Below, one piece after another: positions 25,601-37,800 of a stretch of DNA of 64,000 nt. The notes under the pieces are model-generated. The model ran no database searches. It saw only the letters and a list, made by a program, of their open reading frames with translations, and had not been told where the DNA came from. Origin of the DNA: Strigamia acuminata (taxonomy: Eukaryota > Arthropoda > Chilopoda > Geophilomorpha > Linotaeniidae); NCBI GenBank assembly GCA_949358305.1, contig OX442315.1:29042427-29106426 (forward strand), in the 5' to 3' direction. Each line of letters opens with the position of its first letter. The stretch's first letter is position 1. The position numbers were made by a program, and so were the translations under genes.

Positions 25601-28600
25601 AAAAATAAAAATTTGAATAGGAAACATAAACAAGAGTGGAAAAGTGGAGGATTTGACATAATGAAAATTCAATCAATAGATGGTCAAATTTGTTGAATTT
25701 GATGTTCATTTTAGGGAATTTAATGTCATAAACTTTTTACACTTCATTTATACTCGCTTAAAACGTCGAAATTGCACTTTGGAACTCAATATTTCACAAC
25801 TTATTCCATCCATAAACACATTATCGCATAATTACATTACATGATGGGTGAAAACTCCACATCTTATGACAACCTCCACTCCCCCTTTCTCCGTATTGAT
25901 CTCAAGTCGAGTAGAGGAGAGAAAAAGCCTAGTTTTGAAGGGGTTCTATGGGGTTATTCAACACGTACCCCTACATTGCATCGGTCTCCAGTGACAAGAG
26001 GGAAAGCAATTGGCAATTTATTGATCTGTTCATAGTTTCTACAAACTCGGCTTGACACATTCTGTAGGGAGACCATCACTCACACCGAGTATTAGAGCTG
26101 ACAATTTTCTGAATTAATAGAATTCTGCTTCGCATCTAGATTGAGTGCAACAATGTTTGTTGATTCAGAGGCGTCAACGTTGACGCGAGTGGCAAATTTG
26201 GCGTTGCAATTCACAGATGGATGCCTGTCAACAAGCGGAATAGGCTTATTATTACTATTTGCTTTCCCATGCAATAAATATACCAATACATCCGTTAAGG
26301 CATAGTGTTTTATTCTCAGAAAAAGACATGCAATTGTAAAAGCATAAAATAACGTTTAAAATTTTGTCAGAAATTATATATATGATAAAAAAAATGAAAT
26401 TACAAAAAAATACAAACAAACTTCGTGGAATCCTGTAGGATCCCATGGAAATAAATCTCGTAGAAATAAATCGCGTGGAATTAAACCCCGTGGAATTGAA
26501 GCAATTACATTATTGCGAGATTACACGAGATTTTGCAAAACAACTTTTTGTGTCTGTTCCTGCAAGTTTTAACTCTGGCTCAATGTATGAATTGATTATT
26601 TCATAATTATTAGATTTAGCTGTAACTTTAGCATATAAACTCGCCACGTTTGAATGCACTTAACTCAGTTAAGTCCCTAGCTAAGTACGGGGTTTCAGTT
26701 TTCCGTAGATGTGTTGTATAAACTCGCCACTTTTCAAATTCCCGCAAGAAATTCCCATCTGATGCAACTTCTCAATTACCATAGCTGTAGGGAAAATGGC
26801 GTTCAATTCAACAATGTACATAGAATACTAAACTGACTAAGCTTTTTATACGCCTTGTTTGAAACTTAAAAAAAAGGATGTGTTTGACCATTTGAACAAG
26901 TTTGAGAATGAGCAAAATATTCATGAAAGAAGAACATGGCTAACTTATTTAACGGGCAACCACCGGAATAAGAATGATCAATTTAAGTGACATTTTTTTC
27001 TATCGTATCGTTAATCTTCAATTGTACACAATAAAAACTCCAAGGTGTGCAGCAATGTCCCAAGGTGCAAAGATGCTTTAGCAGCATTTTGTGTTTCTTT
27101 TTTTTCTAATAAAATAAAAGTATATTGATTGTGTCAAGTTGTCCCAAGGTGAAACTCACCTTAAGTTATAAGAGTGCTAAGAGTTAAACCTAAAAAAAGC
27201 ATTTTTAGACGTGGAATTCTGATAAAATTTTAATTTAAACTGTTTAAACTGAACGTTTAAAACGTCGCATTTAGAGTAAGACGTGCTCCGAGTCTCTCAC
27301 TTCAAGAAGTCAACAACATCTCTGACATATTAAAGTCATTGTAACTTGTTTATATTTTTTAACCAGTTTAAACGTAAAAATTAACGTATAAAACTTTATA
27401 TTTAGGCTGGTTTAAAAGATATAAACAAGTTTAAGTGACTTTATGAATGCACTTAGTCAATAACACAGGCAAAGTATTAAAACACGTTGTAATGCGTAAA
27501 GCTTATTACAGCAAGAACATTTCATCCGGTTTGATAAACATGGGTAACCACTAACCAACATCTGAACTGAAAAGTCTATTACAGGACGCACATTAAATTC
27601 TGTTGCGTGACAAGGAAAGTGTTTTGTTTATGTGGTTTTATGGTTGTTAATTTTTGAGTTAAAGGTTTGTTATAAGTAAAGATGACAAGCTAGTGAATCA
27701 TTTTTTTTGGGCTGGGGATGGGGGTTTATGGTTTATTTTTTTTAAAAACAAATGAAGATTAAGATATCTCGTGTTTTTTTTCATTTGATGGGATGTCAAA
27801 TTACATGTTTCTTACAATTTGGAAAAACATGACATCTTATGACAGACGTTTTACGCGACCGGAGGAATTTCTTTTGAGTGATTTGTTAGTTTTTGAAAGT
27901 TATTTTGGTTCTTTTGGTAGCAAAAATTAATGGCTTGGAATGCTCAGCAGCTTATATGATACACGGAAATCTTTTGAAAATTCTCTTTACTCGAGGAAAA
28001 TAAAAGAAAGTTTAAAAAAAAATATATTTTAAAACAAAAACAAAAGAAGAAAGAGAACACTTGTTTACATAAAATTTCTAAATAGTTTGAATTTTTTTCC
28101 AACTTGTTTTTCTAGGAGGGATTCAAAATTGCATGAACACGGTCGAAGAATCCTAATTGTTTTAGCGTTAATTTTGTAAGTCCACTTCAGAAAGCGTAAT
28201 TGCATTCTTCGTGTCCTGTTTCCCAAACAGTGCTCTTCACTAAACCAGAAGATGGAAGGAAAAGATAATCCCTTACATGATACAAGCCAGATACAAGGGG
28301 TATATAAACACAGCCCCATCTGGAGCGATAAGAAATAAAAACTCAGATGGCTTCCTACTGGGAAGTTGTTAACTGGAAGAGTGAACTTGAATTTTTTTTT
28401 ATTTTTTTTTATTTTATTTCTAAATGCACTTTGGAAAAAGTTTATTCATGTTTTTCTCTCAAATTTATTTATAAATGGAACGATACTGAAGAAGTGTTTA
28501 TGTTTGTGCAAACTTCCATATCACTAGTTCGGGTATAAAAATATGAGTAATTTTTTTTTTTTGGGATGGCTTTCTTTTTCTTTTTCTTATCTTTTCTTTT

Positions 28601-31600
28601 AGAGGTTGGGTGGGATGGGTTTGTCATGGTGAGAGGTATTTGTGAGTCAGCAGTCTGTCTTAGAACGAGATTACAAGTTATTTTACAAGATATAAATTTA
28701 AAAAAATAAAAATAAAACTAATTTGGAGATGTTTAGTCTTGCAAATGATTCTGTGAAATGTAAAAAACGCCAGACTTCACAAAAATTCAAATAAAAAAAA
28801 GGCTTTGAAGTTTAGGTTTAAAAAAAATGTTTAAATCTTACCATCAAGTAATTTTTTTTTTTTTTTCTAGATCTTCTGTCGATGTGACATCCCAGCAGTC
28901 GACTGTTTCTTCAGTTGCGAGTACCAAACCAGGTATAAAAAAAATTAAATAAAGATGAAATTATACCCAAAAAGCATAATTTTTTAATAGTACCTAGCAA
29001 ATTTAATTAGAAAATATCTAAAATTTCCAATGAGACAAATTTTCAACGTAATAAATTTAATTTTTACATTTTCTCAATTGGAAATGATATTACCAGTTGC
29101 TTTCACGGGTTGAAAGTGAATTGAGTTTGGGTTTTTATGTTGAAATTGGTATGTGCCTTTCCTCGTTTTATTCCACAACTGGTCACTTTTACGGGCTTTG
29201 AATCTAAATTCTGTATTCACACTGGTTAATATAAAACAATTCATTTTAAATTTTGGTTGCATGACTGTTTTGTCTTTGCACACCCACCTTAAAAGCCCTC
29301 CTTTTCCACTATCCTGTGTGAAATGAATCGTTTCTGCTGCCCGAGAGAAGAAAAAAAACTGTGGGCGAGGCAAAGTTTGAGCATGATTTTTCACGTGGAA
29401 AAAAGAATTCCCGATTTAGTGCACGACGCGAGTGAAGAAACGATTTAAAACGAACCGTGAACCGAGTTTTTCCACGTGAAAATAGTAAATACCGAGGTAG
29501 GCACACACAAAGGCTTAAAATATCGCAATAAGAATTGTATATCGAGCTAATTAAGGTTTGTGTGTTAAATGTTAGCCATAAAGTGTGCGATATCTAAAAG
29601 TAACCTCGTCTTGCAAGACCCCTCGTGTCTTGTAGGCCTTGAGTAGTCGCTGGGGACATTAACACTATCATGAACCATGAACCATTAAGCAGCCATAAAG
29701 GAATTGCAGGTGTTTAGCGGGGAAAGTGTATTACAAGCAAGACGGTCTCAAACAGACACGGAAATTAGTTGTCATCTCGATTTCAACCTTGTCTGCAGAA
29801 CCCTTTAAAGAAATATAACGCCGGAGAATGAGATTTTTTTTCACTCGGGTCAGGTCAAGTTTGAAACAATTTGCGTTATGTTCGACTCATTATCCTCAAA
29901 TTGCTTGTTTTGTTTAAGCTACAATCTAACCTAGGTTTTGTTTTCAAATTAAACTAGCTGTAAACTGGGGAATAGGAATAATTACATGCTCACCCAACTG
30001 CAAAGCTGATATTCTCAAATTCAACTATCGTTAATTTTCAGTTAGGTGGAATGGAAAGTCGGAGTTCAGTATTAAAGAAGTCGTCACTTCATAAATTATT
30101 TTTCATGATTTATTTGCATGTTACGTGAGGGAGTAATTGTTAAAATTGATGGTTTCGCACTATTTCCATCCTAAATAGATGGAATTAACAAAGTTCAACT
30201 GCTCCGCACAATTACAAAGATAAATGAGCTTCAACTGGGAAAATATTCCCAATGACTTACAGCGTGGAGGGAAGAAATAATGAGAGCGAGGATTTAAATT
30301 TACAAATTGCGAAATTGGGAGAAAGGGAAAAAGAAGCTAGGAATTTTAGAAAAATAATGTTTTTTAATTAGGCATTTTAAAAATAAAAACAAAAAAAAAC
30401 ATTTCATTTATTTAAAAGCTTAGTTTGTATAAAAAAGGGACTTCATTTGTCATTCAGCATCTGGGTAAACCCATCGTTAGCTTTCTGTGGTCACCAGCTA
30501 ATGAAGGATAAGTCAACCACATTTTATCTCTTGGGATGGGGGAATTTGAGGGGAGATGAGTCAAGGCTCGAGCCCCAGGTACTCCGTCATGCCTACTCCC
30601 GCTCTCTCGCTCTCTTTCCCCTTTCGAAGGTTTGATCAATGAAACAAGCATTGCGGAAAATATGGATTCACACCTCTCTTGTAATCTGCTAATCAGCCCC
30701 GCCCACATTTCTGCAAATCATCATTGTAATTAATTAGGCACGAAATCACATGGTGTGTTAATTAAACTCGAGTGTTGTTATACTCTAATTTGAGGCTTAA
30801 TTTAAAACCGGAGGTGAATAAATAAAGTGAGTGACAATTGTAAGCTCTGATGCAAATCCATAACGTCGATTACGAGATAAGAATGGTGGAACGCGTGAGT
30901 TTGACACGTCAATACTCAGTTATTCGTCGCGTTTTGTGAAATGCCATCATTACAGGAGCAAAGAAGCGTTTATTGTGGATTAAAATTTAAATAATTTTTT
31001 TTTTTGTCGGTTTTTTTTTAAAATAAATAAATAAATAAATAAATAAATGAAAATTTTGGCAAATGGAATAATATCAGACCATCTAACTTGATTTCTTAAA
31101 GCATTACCTTTTATATGGAAATCAAAGAACAAATTGTTGGCTGTTGAACAACTATTTTACATCTGTATCTAAAAAGTGCATTTTCCCACCTAAAAGTGTG
31201 TTTTCCACCTAAAAAGTGCATTATTCTACCAAAGAAGTGCATTTTTATATCTGAGAAGTGCATTTCTATTCTGAGGTGTGAATCCTGTGACAGTTTTTCA
31301 CGTAAATTCATCTTAAATATTTCTAGTGTTATCGTACGACTATAAAAGATGGAACACTCAACGCTGGTGTTCATTAGTAATACAAAAGATTTATACGTAT
31401 ATAAATCCATCTTGTTTGTAACTAAATGCTTTTATTTATGTTGCGCATTTAATAAGTACAAGTGCTCTTTATCTGATTACTTCTCAGCATGCAACTGTTG
31501 CAATGAATAAAATCGCGATAAATGGCTATGTCTTTCGCAATGACTCAATTCTCTTAAAATAAATCGAGATATTTGAAACATCTTGCAACTTTAATTTCAA

Positions 31601-31846
31601 TTGTCTCCATTTTTTTAATGTCAGATTACATTTATTTATGAATGAACTCTATGAGTAACCCGGTAACATCACGATATGTAATGCAGACGTGCTCTCTCTC
31701 TCTCTCTTGTCTCTTTTATTACTTAAGTGCCATAATAAATTAATGTAATCAATTGGAAATTTAATAATGTTTAGCACTTAGTGGTGACGTGTTTAATTCT
31801 CCACGTTTCAACACTTGATACCGAATTTTTTCTAATTTTTATTTCT

Positions 31847-31881
<35 letters not shown>

Positions 31882-34800
31882 CAAAAAAAAATAGGTTTCT
31901 TAAAATTAATTCGTCCTTTAGTCAACATGACTAAAGTTTCTGGAGAAGGAGTGCGACTGCGATGTGAAGTGACAGGCGAACCGACACCGATTAAGTTTCG
32001 GTGGTTCAAGAATGAAGCTCCACTGCTTGAAGAGAAGGGTCGTGTTTTAGTCAGGCGATATTCCACAGCAATAGGACACGGCTCTCGGGTCCGTATTGTC
32101 GAACTCGATACTCACGACACGGGGTATTACCGATGTGAAGCGAGCACGCCGCATCATCTCGTAGATACCACTGGCATTCTGGTGGTGAAAATGGGAAGAC
32201 GTGGTAAAATAAATTGACATTTCTGAAAAACGTAAACATAAATTAATAATTTTTTCTTTTCTTCCTTTTTTTCTCTCTCTTTTTTTTTTTTAGATCGAAT
32301 TCAACCAGCTTCTGGCTTGCCCAATATGTCGCCAATATTTCCTAATTTTCCTAATTTAGCAGGAAGGTAAGTGTTTCCACTTTATCTTATTTACTTGCGC
32401 ACGGTTCTGTCACTATCTTTTCACTTTGTATGCTGTGTGAGAACATTTAATAGCTATGAGAGCAACTTATTCGGTCACGTGCCAAAATTGCAGCAGGCTG
32501 ATGTACATGTGTTGACCTCAGAATATTACATGGAATTTAACTTGGTAGAATTAAAATGGACAATAGAGTCACACGAAGTGGAAATAAAACAGTTTTGCAT
32601 GGAGATTATTACCAGGCCAGTGTATTAATACGATAAACATAAGTAAACAACATCGATTTGAATATGTTGGCAAACTAATGGTGTAAAATTGGAGATTGGA
32701 AATACCAACAACAGCCTGCAGCTTTTCCACTTTACTATATGCACTGTAAAAATATATATTTTTTTATGAATGAGTATTACGATACTAGTGGGATAACTTA
32801 ACGCCTAATCCTGTGGGGCTTTCAAATTCAAAAACGAGTTTGCATTTTTTTGCCATCCCTGGGTTCTAGTTAAGTTTTAATTTTCTAATTTTCGGATTCA
32901 AAATTTTAATTTCAATGATTGAAAATAATTAAAAATAAAATATGATTTAAATTTTTTAGTAAATAATTTTTTTTTACTAAAATATTGCGTTTTGCTTGTG
33001 GTTTTACAACAACAAGAAAAAAGCGCTTTCTGATATATATGTTGATAATAACCACAACCACAACCACGAGCACAACCTTTCAGCATTATTTATTAAACCT
33101 GTTTGATTATTTGCAATCGCAAGTTTATGCAAAGCATCCCCGAGGCTTGCGTAAAAACTGTTTATCCATTTCATTAAATATTCATGAAAAATCCAGAGCA
33201 GATGCATCGAATCCGCCATACGATGACATTGGGTGATGTCATTTTATTAAAACAGCCCCCGAGTTATTTATATCTAAATGTACATTTTACCAAACTCAAA
33301 TGCTTCCTTTACCTTATGTTGGTTGTTAAGTATGCTAACAAATGAATCGTTTCCCATGCCATCATTTTTAATGGCTCTTTCTATTCATCGTCACCATTGA
33401 AGACAAAAACACTATGTAATGAAAATTTGAGCGCTCCTAAAAGGATTTTTATTTTAGTTTTTTTTTTCTTGTTTCAATTCTATCTCGCTCCGTATATGAT
33501 AGCCCCCTTCTTTTATTCTGTTGGCCATGCTCTTGGGTCGGTTCTCTCGCTCGAGTTATGGCGGAATAATTGATGGAATAGGATTGTAGAGTGGTTGCCT
33601 TGGCAACCGAGGCAGCATCACAAGTTGCAGTAATAAGAGAAGATGCTTTTCACACAAAATCTGACTTGATTTTCTTTCCCTCAGGAGTTTATTTTAGGAC
33701 AGTGAATTCCCATTAAACTTGGAATAACATTTTTAAACGCGCATTTCGGACTCGGTGTTACGATAAAAGCTTTTTAGTTAAAATGAAAAGTGGCGCGGAA
33801 TTAAGAATGAGAAGTTTCTGAATATTCTGATAATAATCGTATAACGAAATTTTGACGCGGTCTTAATTTTGAAACGTTTGTCCATTTCAGGGCAGAGCTT
33901 TAAAAGAATTAAATATTCATCGATATGCAAATATTGTATATAAAAGTATGAAACTTTAACTGGTTTTGAAATTTGGAGACGTTTAACCTCGTTTTGAGCG
34001 AGTTTTTAAAGTGCGGATTTGAGCTCGGGATGCGTATTTGATGAGAGAGGAGTCGAGTTTTCATTTAAAATTCCATTTTAAGTCACTGCTCTTGGTTATA
34101 AACACGTGCAATTATAAAATGCTATGTAAATGCAGTGATGGACGTAGCAGATGGCAGCACATTGGCACCATTGCGCAAGACGAAAACAAAAGTGTATTTC
34201 ATTACCCGTGGCTTTTAATTACGTTACAAGTCGTCTTAAATGTGCACTCCATTAGACTTGACTTTTAATTACCTGTACTTCTTGAAAATCGTTCCACGTC
34301 TGACCAGAGAGTGTTGCTTTTGCTGCACATGTATGAAAACATTAAATTGCTGACTTTTGCTGCACCTTATTTATATTCGGGCTTTTGTGCATGAAGCGTT
34401 GTCAATTGCAATTAGTTTGCATCATTTAATCGGGTTAAAAATTCATAATTGAGTGCGTGACTGAAATGATTTTTTATTTGTATTACATACTATGGTATTT
34501 GTATTCCTTTTGCGCATGCTGCTGACGTGACTTCATAAATTTTTAATTTTAGCCTGTTTATTTACATTTTTTTATTTGCGATGATTTAGTAGGGTGCTTC
34601 TATTTTTTTTATATATAATGGTGCAAAACAATGAATTTTTTGCCTGAAAGAGGGAGGGGATATCAAAAATAATGTCTCCTATGAAATTGAAATATCAGAA
34701 AAAAATTCCAGCTCTAACTTTAATGTTCAGAGAATGGCAGCACGCAGTATTAAAGATATTTATTAATATTTCTTAGAAAAACTATATAGTGGAAGAGATA

Positions 34801-37800
34801 ATAAATTGAATACCTCATTTTTGCATGGGTTCTAGACTGTAGTAAAGATTTTTATTATTTTTTTTTAGAAAATGCTTTTTAAACAAGCGAGTCTAATTAC
34901 GCATAAATGGCGTTTGTTTCCATTGTAGGAACATTGGATTTCTCTGGAATATTTTATTCCGTGCTGGAGAATGTTGAGCACTAGTGTTCCATTAGTGATT
35001 AGAGGGATTTATTTTTCAGAAATAAATATATTCTGGAAAAAATCAGGCATTTGCTTTCAATTCTCGTGCCTCCACAGTATGTTTCTATCTAGTCTCGACA
35101 CTATTTTGCATTTCATTTTGAAAACTGATTGAAAAAGACTATTTCTTCTCGGTGAAGATAGCGAGTTTCCCCTATCACACTATGCAAATAACTTTCTCGT
35201 CAGCCACTGTTGATGTTATTCAGTCACTGATTGGTGTTAAGATGCAAATTTATAGGGTCTCCTATCACCCACTTTGCAATTCTATCTTCTTGTCTCCTAG
35301 TTTAAAAATTCTCTCAATTTATCGTGACTCTTTATCCAACCCTAATATCGCAAACCCAGCTGACATTGGTTTATTTAAAATTAAAATTTTACTACTTAGC
35401 TCTTCGCCTTATTTTTCTTTCTCTCTCTCTCTCTCTCTCTCTTCTCTTCTCTTACATTAAATTAAAAATTAAAACTTATTAAAATTTTAATTTTATTTCT
35501 CCCTTTGGAATATGTCTGTTCCCTACTTTCGTCTGATCCTACATTTTATTTCACTTTTTTCTTTCTTGAAGGAAAAAAATTAAGAAATTTTAAAAAAAAA
35601 GAAAATGCAACATCGTTTGCCAGATGCCTAAATCTATAATTAATCCGATGTGTGCTGTGTACAGACTGTCTTTAACGCCGAACGATATGATATGTTTTGG
35701 TAATCAGCAGTTGAAAATTCAAAATTGATTCTTCGTTATTTTCTATAGCATTGATTTTAAGGTTTGTTTTTTTCTAATCTATAAAACGATGGGTTTAATA
35801 ATTAATGATAAAGGGAAAAAATCGGGATGATTTCACTTTTAGATCTAGTGTTAGATAAATATAAAGAAATGAGGTTTTTGCGTGATGGGAAAAAATAATA
35901 ATAATAACGTAATTATTTTAATAATAAATATTTCATGGAAATTGTGGTCAATTTTGAGGTAATAACGGTTTGCAGTTTTGGTGTTGTTAAGGGTGATGAA
36001 GTTTGCTTTGGAGGTGATGAACCAGTCGGGGGAAGAACACTAGATAGTCCCAAAAGTGCCTTGATAAGCAAAATCATCCGAGGTCTTGTCGACCTGGCGT
36101 TTGTACGACCTGAGGTACCCGCGGGGATGCTGAAAATCATTGGCAATTGCACACAGTAGTTTGGGGAACAATAATTGTTACAGCCATTCTGCTAGCTTTT
36201 CTAAAAGAAGTTTTTAAAAATAAAATATAGAATATAGAAAATAAATAACGGAGAACAAGCTTTATTGATATTTTTCTATAAAAAAAAAATTTTTTTTGAA
36301 GCAAAACTTTAAAAAGTTAAATAAAAATAAGGTGACGTGTAAACAACATTATTTTTGAAGTAAAAATTTAACGGGGTCAGTGGATAGCAGCTGCGGAAAA
36401 AGAGCCGCCAAGAGCCCCATCAAAAATTTAAGTAAAGCCGTAGTTAAGGGTTTTATTGCCAAATCATTCTTTTTCTACTCGAGTGAGCAGCATCTCGTGT
36501 AATAACATGAAGAATTAAATATAAATGTTGTGTTTCCACGTTTATTTTGACTGATTTTATCTCGAATTAATAAGGAATTGTTTTTTTTTATTTTTTTATT
36601 TGCGAATCTTAGTTCACCAGTATTCGAAGGCTTAGACACTCAATTCCCCAATGGACGTATTAGTGAAACGGGCTTTTGTCAGACATATCGTGGAGCAGCG
36701 TGTGCCAAGTTCATTGGCAACCAAAGCATTTTTGTCCGTTCTCCGGTCGAACAAGGGCTCAATGAAGACAAACTCACCGAAGCATTGACCGTCATAGCAA
36801 CTTCTGGGGACTTATCTCCTCGTTGCGCTGAATTTGCTATACCGTCCCTTTGTTACAACGCGTTTCCGCCTTGTATCAGATCTTCTGACGGCACCGTGTC
36901 ACCGAAACTGATATGTCGCGAGGAGTGCGAATACCTAGAAAACGAGATATGCAGAGTGGAATTTGCTTTGGCCAAAAAACATTCGGTCATTGGACCCAAG
37001 ATGATCGTTCCGGACTGTCAAGATTTGCCTTCTCAAGAAACTATTCGACAAAAACAATGTCTGCAACTCTCCATTGCTGCTACTGCCGATTCGGAAAGCA
37101 TTCGTAAGTTTTTTTTCGCAGTGTTTTTAATGAATTCGCGATTTTAAAAAGAAAACAAAACAAAACAAATAGAACAATATAAGTTTTCTAGCGAGCATGT
37201 GAGGCAAAAGTTTTGTCAGTTGGCATTTTTCCTATTTTTACGGAACAGTTGATTATGGTGAGTGATTATTCATTTTATGGGTTGCCATGGAAACAAGGCT
37301 TAACCCGTTACTGATCACTGAGTGTGAAATTCATTCTGACAGTCGGAAATGTGCCAAGGATTGACCAACCGTAACTTACTCTTTTTCATTTAGCTTTTTA
37401 TTTTTCTTCATATGCGTTCATGCATAATTCATTTTTTGTATTTGAAATTTTATATATAAATTTTTTTTTTATTTTTTTTATTTTTTTATTTTATTTTAGA
37501 GCGTCAAAATTGTTATACGGGAAAAGGAATGGATTATAGAGGCTCCATGAGCGAAACAGTGAGCGGTTACAAATGCCTCAAGTGGAGTCTGAGTAGTATG
37601 ATGAGTCTGAAAACCTCACATTTTCCTGAGCTTATCGGTGGTCATAATTTCTGTCGCAACCCTGGTGGCATGGAAGACCAACCTTGGTGTTTCACCACGA
37701 GCGATTCTGTGGAGAAGGAAGTTTGTTCAGTTCCTAAATGCTGTAAGAAGTTCCAACTTTTTCATAAACTCCCCACGGAATTAAAGGGAAGGTTCGCCCA

